This document shows, in pieces, positions 26,324 through 33,990 of a stretch of DNA of 33,990 nt. The position numbers and the translations under genes were made by a program. Location: contig VGQC01000007.1 of assembly GCA_016882385.1 (NCBI GenBank), positions 1 to 33,990 of the forward strand, in the 5' to 3' direction. Each line of letters opens with the position of its first letter. The stretch's first letter is position 1. The notes below the pieces were generated by a model, which was not told where the DNA came from, ran no database searches, and saw only the letters and a list, made by a program, of their open reading frames with translations. This DNA comes from Cyanobacteria bacterium M_DeepCast_100m_m1_067. Lineage in GTDB: Bacteria; Cyanobacteriota; Cyanobacteriia; PCC-6307; Cyanobiaceae.

Positions 26324-27645
26324 CGCCCACCGCTGGCGCGACCCCGGTGCCCGCCACCCCGCAGCGCTGCCAGCAGTTGCTCGACCAATGGCGCCGCCAG
26401 TTGACGTTGAGTGGCCGCGAACAGAGCCAGCTGGCTGGCCAGCGCCAAGCCCTCGATCGCCAGCTGGAGCGCCTGCGCCAACGCTGCCTGCGGGTGGCCG
26501 TGTTCGGCCGGGTGGGGGTGGGCAAGTCGAGCCTGCTCAATGCCCTGCTGGGCGAGGCCGCCTTCGCCACCGACGTAGCCCATGGCTGCACCCGCCACCA
26601 GGCCACCCGGGCCTGGGATCAGCCGATTGCAGGCCTGCAGCGGGTGGAGCTGGTGGACACCCCCGGCATCGACGAGATCGCCGCCGCGGCCAGGGCCCGG
26701 CTGGCGGCCCGGGTGGCCCTGGGCGCCGACCTGGTGCTGCTGGTGCTCGATGGCGACCTCACCAGCGTCGAGCACGACGCCCTCGAGCCCCTGCTGGCCA
26801 GCGGCAAGCCGCTGCTGCTGGTGCTCAACCGCTGCGACACCTGGAGCGAGGCCGAGCAGGCCGACCTGATCACCAGCATCCAGCGGCGCCTGCCCGCCGC
26901 GGCCCGGCATCTGGAGCTGATCCCGGTAGCCGCCGCGCCACGCCAACCCCAGCTGCTGGCCGATGGGCGGGTGCGCAGCATCCCCCAGCTTCCCCGGGTG
27001 GCGCCGCTGCGCCAGGCCTTGATGCAGCTGCTGGAGCAGCACGGGGCGCTGCTGCTGGCCCTCAATGCCCTCGGCGCCGCCGACCGCTTCCACCAAGCCC
27101 TGCAGCGCTGGCGGCTGGGAGCCAGCCGCCAGGCCGCCCAATCCCTGATCGGCCGCTTCGCCGCCCTCAAGGCCACGGGCGTGGCCGCCAACCCGTTGGT
27201 GCTGCTCGACCTGGCCGGCGGCCTGGCCTGCGACACCGCCCTGGTGCTGCAGCTTTGCCAGCTCTATGGCCTGCCGATGCACGGCGCCGGTGCCCGCCAG
27301 TTGCTGCGACGGCTTTCAGGCCACAACGCCCTGCTGGGGGGCGCCCAACTCGGCATCCAGCTGGCCCTGGGGGCGCTGCGCCAGCTGCTGCTGCTGGCGG
27401 TGCCGCTCACCGGCGGGCTCAGCCTGGCGCCGGCCGCGCCGGTGGCCCTGGCCCAGGCCGCCCTGGCCGTGCACACCACCCGGCTCACGGGCCGGCTGGC
27501 GGCGGCCGAGCTGCTGCGAGGCGCCCAACGGGGCGGCCGCCCCGGGGCCCTACTGCGCCGCCTGGCCCGCACCGATCCCCAGGTGCGCCTGTGGCTGGGC
27601 GATCGGCCCGAACCACCAGCCAACCTGCAGGCCCTGCTGCCGTGA
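26320..27645 (+). CDS. Era-like GTPase with hydrophobic C-terminal region
   Basis: 441-aa protein. After a Gln-rich N-terminal helix comes a G-domain: G1 FGRVGVGKSSLLNAL (Gly63-Ser70), G3 VDTPGIDE, G4 LNRCDTW. The C-terminal half has Ala/Leu-rich helical and membrane-like segments (GIQLALGALRQLLLLAVPLT, LSLAPAAPVALAQAALAVHT) similar to DUF697-type GTPases. ATG at 26320 overlaps the previous stop (ATGA); the stop overlaps the nadD start (GTGA). Role unknown; membrane-associated GTPase is inferred. Confidence 0.85.
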   Translation: MTPTAGATPVPATPQRCQQLLDQWRRQLTLSGREQSQLAGQRQALDRQLERLRQRCLRVAVFGRVGVGKSSLLNALLGEAAFATDVAHGCTRHQATRAWDQPIAGLQRVELVDTPGIDEIAAAARARLAARVALGADLVLLVLDGDLTSVEHDALEPLLASGKPLLLVLNRCDTWSEAEQADLITSIQRRLPAAARHLELIPVAAAPRQPQLLADGRVRSIPQLPRVAPLRQALMQLLEQHGALLLALNALGAADRFHQALQRWRLGASRQAAQSLIGRFAALKATGVAANPLVLLDLAGGLACDTALVLQLCQLYGLPMHGAGARQLLRRLSGHNALLGGAQLGIQLALGALRQLLLLAVPLTGGLSLAPAAPVALAQAALAVHTTRLTGRLAAAELLRGAQRGGRPGALLRRLARTDPQVRLWLGDRPEPPANLQALLP

Positions 27646-27671
27646 GCACTGGGGTCGTGAGCACTGGGGCC
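27642..27671. repeat. 15-nt direct repeat at the nadD start
   Basis: GTGAGCACTGGGGTC at 27642-27656 followed by GTGAGCACTGGGGCC at 27657-27671, giving two possible GTG starts 15 nt apart. Confidence 0.85.
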
Positions 27672-28292
27672 GTCCAGACTGACGCGGGCCCGGTTGCCCT
27701 GTTCGGCACCAGCGCCGATCCCCCCACCCGCGGCCACCAGGCCCTGCTGGAGGGGCTGCTGCAGCTCTATCCCACGGTGGCCACCTGGGCCAGCGACAAC
27801 CCCCTCAAGCAGCACGGCGCGCCCCTGGAGCAGCGGGCGGCCCTGCTCGGCCAGCTGGTGGCCGCCATCGACAACCCGAAGCTCAGCCACCGGCAGGAGC
27901 TGAGCAGCCCCTGGGCGATCACCACCCTGGAGCGGGCGGCGGCGTGCTGGCCCGGCCGCGAGCTGGTGTTTGTGGTGGGCAGCGATCTGGCTCCCCAGAT
28001 CCCCAGCTGGAAGCAGGCCCAGGCGGTGCTGGAGCGCTGCCTGCTGGCCATCGCCCCCCGGGCCGGCTGGCCCCGGCAGCCCGGCAGCGTGGAGGCGCTC
28101 GAGGCCCTCGGCGGCCGGGTGATCAGCCTCAACCTCGAGGTGCCCGCTACCGCGAGCTCGGCGGTGCGCGAAAACCCAGACCCCAGCCAGATTCCCGCCG
28201 CACTGGTACCGCTGCTGCTGGAGCACAATCTCTACGGGCTGACCGGCTCGCGCCACACCCGCCGCCTCGACCACCGCCTCGACCACCCCTGA
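27642..28292 (+). CDS. nadD: Nicotinate-nucleotide adenylyltransferase
   Basis: Makes deamido-NAD from nicotinate mononucleotide and ATP. 216 aa with the nucleotidyltransferase start VALFGTSADPPTRGHQALLE (a diverged HxGH motif, T-R-G-H), the S-W-K pattern in LAPQIPSWKQAQAVL, and the C-terminal adenylyl-binding element TASSAVRENPDPSQIPAAL with the final LEHNLYG. GTG at 27642 overlaps the GTPase stop; a second in-frame GTG at 27657 lies in a 15-nt direct repeat and could also start. The nadE start overlaps its stop (TGATG). Confidence 0.9.
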   Translation: MSTGVVSTGAVQTDAGPVALFGTSADPPTRGHQALLEGLLQLYPTVATWASDNPLKQHGAPLEQRAALLGQLVAAIDNPKLSHRQELSSPWAITTLERAAACWPGRELVFVVGSDLAPQIPSWKQAQAVLERCLLAIAPRAGWPRQPGSVEALEALGGRVISLNLEVPATASSAVRENPDPSQIPAALVPLLLEHNLYGLTGSRHTRRLDHRLDHP

Positions 28293-30118
28293 TGCGCCTC
28301 GCCCTGGCCCAACTCAATCCGCTGGTGGGCGATCTGGCGGGCAACGGCGCGCGGATCTTGGCGGCCTGCCACCAGGCTGCTGCCCAGGGGGCCAGCCTGG
28401 TGCTCACTCCCGAGCTCTCCCTCTGGGGCTACCCGCCGCGCGACCTGCTGCTGCGCCCGAGCCTGATCGCCCAGCAAAGCGTTGTGTTGCAGCAACTGGC
28501 CGATGCCCTGGCGGCGGAGCTGCCTCAGCTGGCCGTGCTGGTGGGCATCGCCGAACCCAATGGCGCGGCGGCGTTGCCCAACCTGTTCAACGCCGTGGCC
28601 CTGGTGGAAGCCGGCAGCTGGCGGGTGGTGGCCCGCAAGCGGCTGCTACCCACCTACGACGTCTTCGACGAACAGCGCTACTTCTGCGCCGCCCGAGAGC
28701 CGAGCCTGCTCGAGCTGGAGCAGGGCGGCCGCCGCTGGCGCCTTGGGCTGACGATCTGCGAAGACCTCTGGGTGGAGGAGGAGCTGCAGGGCCACCGCCT
28801 GGCTGGAGCCGATCCCGTCGCCGAATTGCTCCCGCACCACGTCGACCTGCTGCTCAACCTCTCGGCGTCCCCCTTTGGCCAGGCCAAAGTGGCCCTGCGC
28901 CAGAGCCTGGCCCTCCGTGCCGCCACCCGGCTCGGCTGCCCGGTGGTCTACGTCAACCAGGTGGGCGGCAACGACGAGCTGGTCTTCGACGGTGCCAGCT
29001 TCGTGATGGATGCCAGCAGCGGCGTGGTCTGCCAGCTGGCCTGTGGCCGCGAGCAGGTGTTGGCCTGGGATCCCGCATCCTGCCGCCAAGCCTCCCCAGC
29101 ATCCTCCAAAAAAGAACCACAAAAAGAACCACATTCCCAACACACCTCCGACAGCACCGCCACGAACGCCGCCACCAGCACCCCCCACCCGAACGCCCTC
29201 CTGATCACCCCGGTGCCCGAGCCGCTCGAGCAGCTGTTCCGCACCCTGGTGCTGGGCTTGGGCGACTACGCCCGCAAATGCGGCTTTGACGCTGCGCTTC
29301 TGGGCCTGAGCGGCGGCATCGATTCGGCCCTGGTGGCGGTGATCGCCGCCGCCGCCCTGGGGGCCGAGCGGGTGCAGGGTCTGCTGATGCCCTCCCCCTG
29401 GAGCTCGGAGGGGTCGCTGCGCGACGCCCAGACCCTGGCCGCCCGGCTGGGGCTGGCCACCCAGATCGCGCCCATCGCCCCACTGATGGCTGGCTTCGAT
29501 GCCGCCCTCACGCCGGTGCTGGACGGCCCGCCCGCCGGGCTCAGCGCCGAAAACCTGCAGTCGCGCATCCGCGGCACCCTGCTGATGGCGGTGGCCAACC
29601 AGCAGGGTCAGCTGCTGCTCTCCACCGGCAACAAAAGCGAGCTGGCCGTGGGCTACTGCACCCTCTACGGCGACATGAACGGCGGCCTGGCGGTGATTGG
29701 CGACCTCTACAAGACCACCGTGTTTGCCCTCTGCGCCTGGCTCGACAGCCCGGCCGCCGGCCCCTGCCGCCGCGCACTGGGGCTGCCGGCCGATGGCGAG
29801 CTGGTGGGGCACGCCATCCGCGAGAAGCCCCCCAGCGCCGAGCTACGGCCCGATCAGCGCGACAGCGATTCACTGCCCGATTACGCCGTGCTCGATCCGA
29901 TCCTGCGCCGCTACATCGAAGCCCTGCAAAGCCCGGAGGAGCTGATCGCCGACGGCACCCCAGCCGAGCTGGCCCACCGGGTGATGGCGCTGCTGCGCCG
30001 GGCCGAATTCAAACGGCGCCAGGCCCCACCGCTGCTGAAGGTCGTCAGCCGGTCGTTTGGCAGTGGCTGGCGGATGCCGATCGCCGCCGCCAACCTGGAG
30101 GAACATCTCCGCAGCTGA
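28292..30118 (+). CDS. nadE: Glutamine-dependent NAD+ synthetase
   Basis: Last step of NAD synthesis, with its own glutaminase. 608 aa. The N-terminal nitrilase-like domain has Glu41 (TPELSLWGYPPRDLLL), Lys116 (VARKRLLPTYDVFDEQRYF) and Cys156 (LTICEDLW). The C-terminal synthetase domain has the P-loop LGLSGGIDSALVAVI at about residue 340, ENLQSRIRGTLLMA, STGNKSELAVGYCTLYGD and EKPPSAELRPDQRDSDSLPDY split at its end. Between the domains, about residues 265-305, is a Ser/Thr/Lys/His/Asn-rich linker with lower GC. ATG overlaps the nadD stop. Confidence 0.94.
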   Translation: MRLALAQLNPLVGDLAGNGARILAACHQAAAQGASLVLTPELSLWGYPPRDLLLRPSLIAQQSVVLQQLADALAAELPQLAVLVGIAEPNGAAALPNLFNAVALVEAGSWRVVARKRLLPTYDVFDEQRYFCAAREPSLLELEQGGRRWRLGLTICEDLWVEEELQGHRLAGADPVAELLPHHVDLLLNLSASPFGQAKVALRQSLALRAATRLGCPVVYVNQVGGNDELVFDGASFVMDASSGVVCQLACGREQVLAWDPASCRQASPASSKKEPQKEPHSQHTSDSTATNAATSTPHPNALLITPVPEPLEQLFRTLVLGLGDYARKCGFDAALLGLSGGIDSALVAVIAAAALGAERVQGLLMPSPWSSEGSLRDAQTLAARLGLATQIAPIAPLMAGFDAALTPVLDGPPAGLSAENLQSRIRGTLLMAVANQQGQLLLSTGNKSELAVGYCTLYGDMNGGLAVIGDLYKTTVFALCAWLDSPAAGPCRRALGLPADGELVGHAIREKPPSAELRPDQRDSDSLPDYAVLDPILRRYIEALQSPEELIADGTPAELAHRVMALLRRAEFKRRQAPPLLKVVSRSFGSGWRMPIAAANLEEHLRS

Positions 30119-30121
30119 TCG

Positions 30122-31273
30122 ATGGCAGCCCCCAGCCCCGGCCCGGGCCTCACGGCACCGATGGCCAGCATCGGCGTGCCAGCGGAAATCAAGCGCGACG
30201 AGCAGCGGGTTGCCCTCACCCCCGACGCCGCCGGCGACCTGGTGAACCAGGGCATGGAGGTGAGGATCCAGGCGGGCGCTGGCCTGGGGGCGGGATTCAG
30301 CGATGCCGCCTTCGCCGCCGCCGGCGCCCGGCTGGTGAGCGCTGAGGAGGCCTGGGCCGCCCACCTGGTGGTGAAAGTGAAGGAGCCCCAGCCGGAGGAA
30401 TTTGCCTTCCTGCGCCGCGACCTGGTGCTATTCACCTACCTGCACCTGGCGGCCTATCCCGAGGTGGGCCGAGCCCTACTGGCGGCCGGCACCACAGCGT
30501 TGGCCTACGAAACGGTGCAGCTCGACGACGGCTCCCTGCCCCTGCTGGCGCCGATGAGCGAAATCGCCGGCCGCCTGGCCGCCCAGGTGGGAGCCCACCT
30601 GCTGGAAAAACCCCACGGGGGGCGCGGCATCCTGATGGGCGGCTGCACCGGGGTGCGCCCGGCCCGGGTGGTCGTGTTGGGGGCGGGCAGTGTGGGCTGG
30701 AATGCCGCCAGGATCGCCGCGGCCATGGACGCGGAAGTGTTTCTGCTGGACCGCTCGCCCCAGAAATTGCGCAGCCTGGAGGCCCACCGCCGCGGGCGCC
30801 TGGTGAGCCTGGTGAGCAACCGCAGCCTGATCGAACGCCTGGTGCCGGAGGCCGATCTGGTGATCGGCGCCGTGCTCACCGCCGGCGGCCGCGCCCCCAC
30901 CCTGGTGAGCGAAGCGCTGGTGCAGCAGATGCAGCCTGGGTCAGTGGTGATCGATGTGGCGATCGATCAGGGAGGCTGCATTGCCACCAGCCGCGAGACC
31001 ACCCACACCAATCCGGTGCACACCCTCCACGGCGTGCAGCACTACGCGGTCGGCAACATGCCCGGCGCCGTGCCCTACACCTCCACCGAAGCGCTGGTGA
31101 GCGTCACCTTGCCCTACATCCTGGTGATGGCCGGGCGGGGCCTGGTGGAGGCCGTCACCGATCGCCCCGAGCTGCTCTCAGGCCTCAACACCGCGGCTGG
31201 TGCCGTGTGCCACCCGGGCGTGGCCCGGGCCCTGGGGGTGACACCCCGGCACCCGATGGCCTGCCTGCAGTAA
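30122..31273 (+). CDS. ald: Alanine dehydrogenase
   Basis: Reversible NAD-dependent conversion of L-alanine to pyruvate and ammonia. 383 aa; the family N-terminus GVPAEIKRDEQRVALTPDAA begins at residue 18, so the family-like start is probably the ATG at 30161, with ATG 30122 giving a 13-residue extension. Rossmann region PARVVVLGAGSVGWNAARI; substrate/NAD motifs IDVAIDQGGCIATSRETTHT (20 residues) and GNMPGAVPYTSTEAL are typical. It starts 3 nt after nadE; the stop abuts the convergent DUF3326 stop. Confidence 0.94.
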   Translation: MAAPSPGPGLTAPMASIGVPAEIKRDEQRVALTPDAAGDLVNQGMEVRIQAGAGLGAGFSDAAFAAAGARLVSAEEAWAAHLVVKVKEPQPEEFAFLRRDLVLFTYLHLAAYPEVGRALLAAGTTALAYETVQLDDGSLPLLAPMSEIAGRLAAQVGAHLLEKPHGGRGILMGGCTGVRPARVVVLGAGSVGWNAARIAAAMDAEVFLLDRSPQKLRSLEAHRRGRLVSLVSNRSLIERLVPEADLVIGAVLTAGGRAPTLVSEALVQQMQPGSVVIDVAIDQGGCIATSRETTHTNPVHTLHGVQHYAVGNMPGAVPYTSTEALVSVTLPYILVMAGRGLVEAVTDRPELLSGLNTAAGAVCHPGVARALGVTPRHPMACLQ

Positions 31274-32317
31274 CTAGCCCAGGCGGGGCAAGGGCCGCTC
31301 CAGCGAAGCGGGACTGATCCCCTCCCGCAGGGCCACCACCAGCCCCGCCGCTGCCACATAGCTGCCCGCCGTCAGCACCTCCAGCCCCAGGGCCTCCGCC
31401 GACACGGCCAGCACACAGGGGTTGTGCACGGCGATCACAGGAATGCCCCGCTCGGCGCAGGCCAGCACAGCGGCACCGCCGAGGGCTCCTGCGGGAGCCA
31501 CCACGGCCCCCACGTCACCGATCTGGAGCAGGTCGGCACCCGCCGCAGCGACCGGCACCAGATCGGGCGCCCGGCTCAGCCCCACCAGCACGCAGGCCAG
31601 AAACGTGTAGCCCAGCTCCTCCCCCGCCGCCCGCGGATCAAGATCTGGATCCAACGGCAGCGGGCTGAGGGCGGGGGCATGGGCGCAGGGGATCCCCAGC
31701 TCCCGGCTGAGCAGATGGCTGATCACCGCTTCGGCGCCGGCCAGAGCATCCACGCCGGAGCCCTGGCGGTAGGCCACCAGGGCCTCACTGCCCGGATCCT
31801 CAGGGAAGCGGGCCACCACGGCGATGGCCGTGGCCCCGGCCGCCTGCAGCTGCCGGCCAGCCCGCAGCAGGGCGTCGGGGCGGCCGAGCTGGCCCCAGCT
31901 GGCGCCACTGGCCCCCTGACGCAAGGAGACCTCGAGGGGTGCATCGGTGGTGACCACCGGGCCGATCTCCAGGCCGAGGCTGGCGCGACAGCCCTCGGCC
32001 ACCTGCAGGTGGCGCCAGCGCAACTCCTCCTCGATACCGGCATCCAGCAGCAGGCCCACCCGCTGCCGGCGCACCGGCTGCAACGCCAGCGCCCCGGCGG
32101 CGAACCGATCCAGCGCCGATCCCTCCACGTAGTGAATCCGGGAATCGCTCCAGTAGAGCGCCGCCCCGTTCATCACGTTGGGGTGGGTGATCAGGCAGCC
32201 GCTGGCGGCCGCCAGCAACCGGGCGACGGGTAGGGCATCGCCCGCGTAGCCGCCCAGCTCACAACCGATGCCGGTGGGAATCACCAGCAGGGTGGGCAGG
32301 GGCCGGGAGGCCGTCAT
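31274..32317 (-). CDS. DUF3326 domain protein (347 aa)
   Basis: Matches the DUF3326 family found in cyanobacteria and plastid-bearing eukaryotes, function unknown. Recognisable blocks: VIPTGIGCELGGYAGDALPV, HPNVMNGAALYWSDSRIHYV, EEELRWRHLQVAEGCRASLG and C-terminal VAPAGALGGAAVLACAERGI, VIAVHNPCVLAVSAEALGLE. No signal peptide or membrane span is evident. ATG at 32317 overlaps the stop of the 67-aa gene (ATGA). Third gene of the ferredoxin cassette. Confidence 0.7.
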   Translation of the reverse strand: MTASRPLPTLLVIPTGIGCELGGYAGDALPVARLLAAASGCLITHPNVMNGAALYWSDSRIHYVEGSALDRFAAGALALQPVRRQRVGLLLDAGIEEELRWRHLQVAEGCRASLGLEIGPVVTTDAPLEVSLRQGASGASWGQLGRPDALLRAGRQLQAAGATAIAVVARFPEDPGSEALVAYRQGSGVDALAGAEAVISHLLSRELGIPCAHAPALSPLPLDPDLDPRAAGEELGYTFLACVLVGLSRAPDLVPVAAAGADLLQIGDVGAVVAPAGALGGAAVLACAERGIPVIAVHNPCVLAVSAEALGLEVLTAGSYVAAAGLVVALREGISPASLERPLPRLG

Positions 32318-32517
32318 GCCAGCACCACCGCTTCAATCGTCAGCAACGCACCCCCGGATGCCGCCTCAGGATCAGCGGCCGGCTCCACCGCGGTGATCGC
32401 CCAGCGCAACGGCTGCCCCTCCGCCGCCAGGGCGGTTTCGATCTGGGCCCGCAACGACCCGGAGCCACGGGGGAGACGCAAGGTGACGGGGCGCAGGCTG
32501 AGCGCCGAACTGCTCAC
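32314..32517 (-). CDS. Small protein of the ferredoxin cassette (67 aa)
   Basis: Unknown function. GTG start at 32517 overlaps the ferredoxin stop (GTGA) and its stop overlaps the DUF3326 start (ATGA). The sequence starts SSSALSLRPVTLRLPRGSG and continues RAQIETALAAEGQPLRWAIT, ending TIEAVVLA. No Cys, no hydrophobic span; a beta-alpha-beta mini-fold is plausible. The frame is open further upstream to 32715, but that portion is antisense-frame noise inside the ferredoxin gene. Confidence 0.75.
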   Translation of the reverse strand: MSSSALSLRPVTLRLPRGSGSLRAQIETALAAEGQPLRWAITAVEPAADPEAASGGALLTIEAVVLA

Positions 32518-32876
32518 TTCTGGTATTGGCCGAACTGGGCTTCGTAGAGGGCGTCCTCCATCCCTGCCTGGAGCTTGAGATCCGCCAGGGGAAAGGAGAC
32601 GCAGAGCAAGGCATACCCCTGCTGCTGCAGCTCGGCCTTGACGCCCATGGCGTCGGGCTGATGCACGCTGCCCTCGCTGATCAGCGCCGCACAGGTGGTG
32701 CACACCCCCGAACAACAGGAGCTGGGCAGGGACACGCCGGCCGCCTCCGCAGCGGACAGCACGGTCTGATCGCTGCGGCAGGGGAAGGTGTGCTGGGCGC
32801 CTTCAAATGCGGCGGTGATCGTGAAGGTCTGGGGATCGGTCACGGGAGGGGCCGGATCGGAGCAGCGATGTCCCAT
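32514..32876 (-). CDS. [2Fe-2S] ferredoxin, divergent from PetF
   Basis: 120 aa with cluster ligands Cys54, Cys59, Cys62 (CCSGVCTTC) and Cys92 (LLCVS). The loop (SGVC) and the C-terminal tail ending GQYQK differ from PetF, and the sequence is less acidic, so it likely has a different partner or potential. ATG at 32876 gives an N-terminal extension before the TFTITAAF strand; a later start is possible. First gene of an overlapping three-gene cassette. Confidence 0.9.
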   Translation of the reverse strand: MGHRCSDPAPPVTDPQTFTITAAFEGAQHTFPCRSDQTVLSAAEAAGVSLPSSCCSGVCTTCAALISEGSVHQPDAMGVKAELQQQGYALLCVSFPLADLKLQAGMEDALYEAQFGQYQK

Positions 32877-32912
32877 CTTCCCAGCCCGCCTCCACGCGCC
32901 CCGCTTGGGTGC

Positions 32913-33635
32913 TCACAACTCCTGCCACTGGCTGGGGTGGGGAGCCAGGTATTCCGGCGGTGTCGCTTCGGCCGCTGCGGCAGGTGCGCTCAGGGCGAAG
33001 TCGATGCTGAGGGAGCAGCGCAGATCGTCGGGGTCCTCGTTGGGCAACACGGCATGATCCAGACAGCTGGGGAACAGCAGCAGCAGGCCGGCCTGGGGAG
33101 CTACATCCACCCAGGGAGCGGTCCAAGGCGAGAGGGCGAGAGGCCCGTCGTGCCCCACAGCCATGCCTGGCACCAGCTCATTGATCTGCCGGTGCGGCCA
33201 CAGGCGCAGACAACCGCTGCGCCCCGTGCCGTCGCCGTTGAGGTAGTAGATGGCGCTCAGATGGGCATTGGGATGGTGGTGCCGGCCCACCACCTGCCCC
33301 GCCTCGCTGAGCACGGGCCAGCAGCGTTGGATGTGCAGGGCCAGCCTGGAGCGATCAAAGCCCAGCTGCTGCAGGTAGGCCTCAGCATGCGCCACCAGCG
33401 TCGCGATCAACGGGGCGAAGTCGGGGTGCTGCTGCAGTTGCCAGACCCCATTGAGATCACCGGTCCAGGCACAACCGGGATCAGGATTTGAGGTGGCCTC
33501 GCCCCGAAGCCGATGAATCGCCTGGATCTGCAAAGCCGTGTCGATCGGATCAGGAGCCAACTGCACCCGGCCAAGGGCCACCGGAAACAGGGGCTCGATC
33601 GCCAGTTCCCCCGGCCCAGGCAACGGCAGAGACAT
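32913..33635 (-). CDS. 2OG-Fe(II) oxygenase family protein (putative)
   Basis: 240 aa from the ATG at 33635, supported by GAGGAGG 6 nt upstream. The central VGRHHHPNAHLSAIYYLNGD and the C-terminal LLLFPSCLDHAVLPNEDPDD with downstream Arg fit the putative 2OG-Fe(II) oxygenase family listed as TIGR02466. The His-rich first motif would supply one metal ligand and the LDHAV His another; the acidic ligand is not obvious. Substrate unknown. It lies between the ferredoxin cassette and atpG, on the same strand as both. Confidence 0.7.
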   Translation of the reverse strand: MSLPLPGPGELAIEPLFPVALGRVQLAPDPIDTALQIQAIHRLRGEATSNPDPGCAWTGDLNGVWQLQQHPDFAPLIATLVAHAEAYLQQLGFDRSRLALHIQRCWPVLSEAGQVVGRHHHPNAHLSAIYYLNGDGTGRSGCLRLWPHRQINELVPGMAVGHDGPLALSPWTAPWVDVAPQAGLLLLFPSCLDHAVLPNEDPDDLRCSLSIDFALSAPAAAAEATPPEYLAPHPSQWQEL

Positions 33636-33720
33636 GGCGAACCTCCTCGGCAATGAAGATCAGCATCAGATGCCGGGTGCTGCTGGGCATCGCCCAAGGG
33701 GGCTGCAGCCTGAAAAGCAC

Positions 33721-33742
33721 GAATCCCCGGATCCGGGGATTC
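33721..33742 (-). terminator. Palindromic terminator downstream of atpG
   Basis: Perfect 22-bp palindrome (GAATCCCCGGA and its complement), 34 nt after the atpG stop, followed on the minus strand by GTGCTTTT. A terminator is the likely role although the T-run is short. Confidence 0.7.
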
Positions 33743-33775
33743 AGGGGAACCAGACGGGCCGGTGAGCCGAAGGGT

Positions 33776-33990
33776 TCAGGCCATGGCGGCGGCGCCACCC
33801 ACCACTTCCAGAATTTCCTGGGTGATGGCCGCCTGACGCGCCTTGTTGTAGTCCAGGGTCAGCGTCTTGGCGAGCGCCTTGGCGTTATCGCTGGCGTTGT
33901 TCATGGCCGTCATCCGGCTGGCCAGCTCGGACGCCGCCGCCTCCTGGAGGGAGCGCAGCAACTGGTTTTCCAGATAGAGCGGCAGCAGTG
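33776..33990 (-). CDS. atpG: ATP synthase F1 gamma subunit, C-terminal part
   Basis: The frame runs off the right edge; the visible 71 codons hold the gamma-subunit C-terminus, with [20 protein letters not shown], then [20 protein letters not shown] ending GGAAAMA. Gamma is the last gene of the main cyanobacterial atp operon, which must lie beyond the right edge, while beta and epsilon are at 19-21 kb. Confidence 0.95.
   Translation of the reverse strand, partial: LLPLYLENQLLRSLQEAAASELASRMTAMNNASDNAKALAKTLTLDYNKARQAAITQEILEVVGGAAAMA

Noticed and set aside
26247-27641. Open frame continuous with nadD, running through the CNNM/GTPase genes
   Set aside because: Pro/Arg-rich product in a shifted frame over two well-supported genes; only the 3' part from 27642 is nadD.

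Overview
This 34 kb window is a chromosomal stretch of a high-GC alpha-cyanobacterium, most likely a Synechococcus/Cyanobium-type picocyanobacterium. Four things point there: photosynthesis genes (psbV, petF, ftrV, a photosystem II S4-domain protein, ycf65/PSRP-3), cyanobacterial signature families (DUF2811, DUF1818, DUF3326), an H+-ATP synthase split between two loci (atpB-atpC inside, the end of the atpG operon at the right edge), and a groESL promoter carrying both a CIRCE and a K-box-like element. I see no rRNA, CRISPR array, insertion sequence or prophage. The genome is coding-dense and many gene pairs overlap by 1-4 nt.

Left part (1-8.6 kb): the end of psbV with its terminator; a Cys-rich hypothetical gene; petF; a serA-prmA operon divergent from a two-TM protein and the PSII S4 gene; tRNA-Val(GAC) directly followed by murD; then an EVE-domain gene overlapping a membrane-protein gene. 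DUF2811 converges on the latter.

Middle (8.6-21.8 kb): rpoZ-DUF1818 run leftwards and a lidless Hsp70 plus a membrane-anchored protein run rightwards. Then come ftrV, converging on pyrR; gpmI, secG and an exported MsrB; a LysR-like regulator whose 3' end overlaps msrB and whose upstream region has a strong dyad; groES-groEL (leftwards); atpB-atpC (rightwards) closed by a terminator; and ycf65 with its own terminator on the other strand.

Right part (21.8-34 kb): a transaldolase-like aldolase, a HAD hydrolase, a small ORF (possible antitoxin) and a VapC/PIN toxin. pepP converges on vapC. A tightly packed rightward run follows: CNNM/DUF21-type membrane protein, Era-like GTPase, nadD, nadE, ald. 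A leftward overlapping trio (2Fe-2S ferredoxin, 67-aa protein, DUF3326) converges on ald. The window ends with a 2OG-Fe(II) oxygenase-like gene and the 3' end of atpG.

The best candidates for something undescribed are the translationally coupled ferredoxin/67-aa/DUF3326 cassette, the vapC unit whose only candidate antitoxin is a 45-aa ORF starting inside the upstream HAD gene, and the LysR-like regulator with its dyad. All functional calls come from reading motifs by eye; no database search was run.
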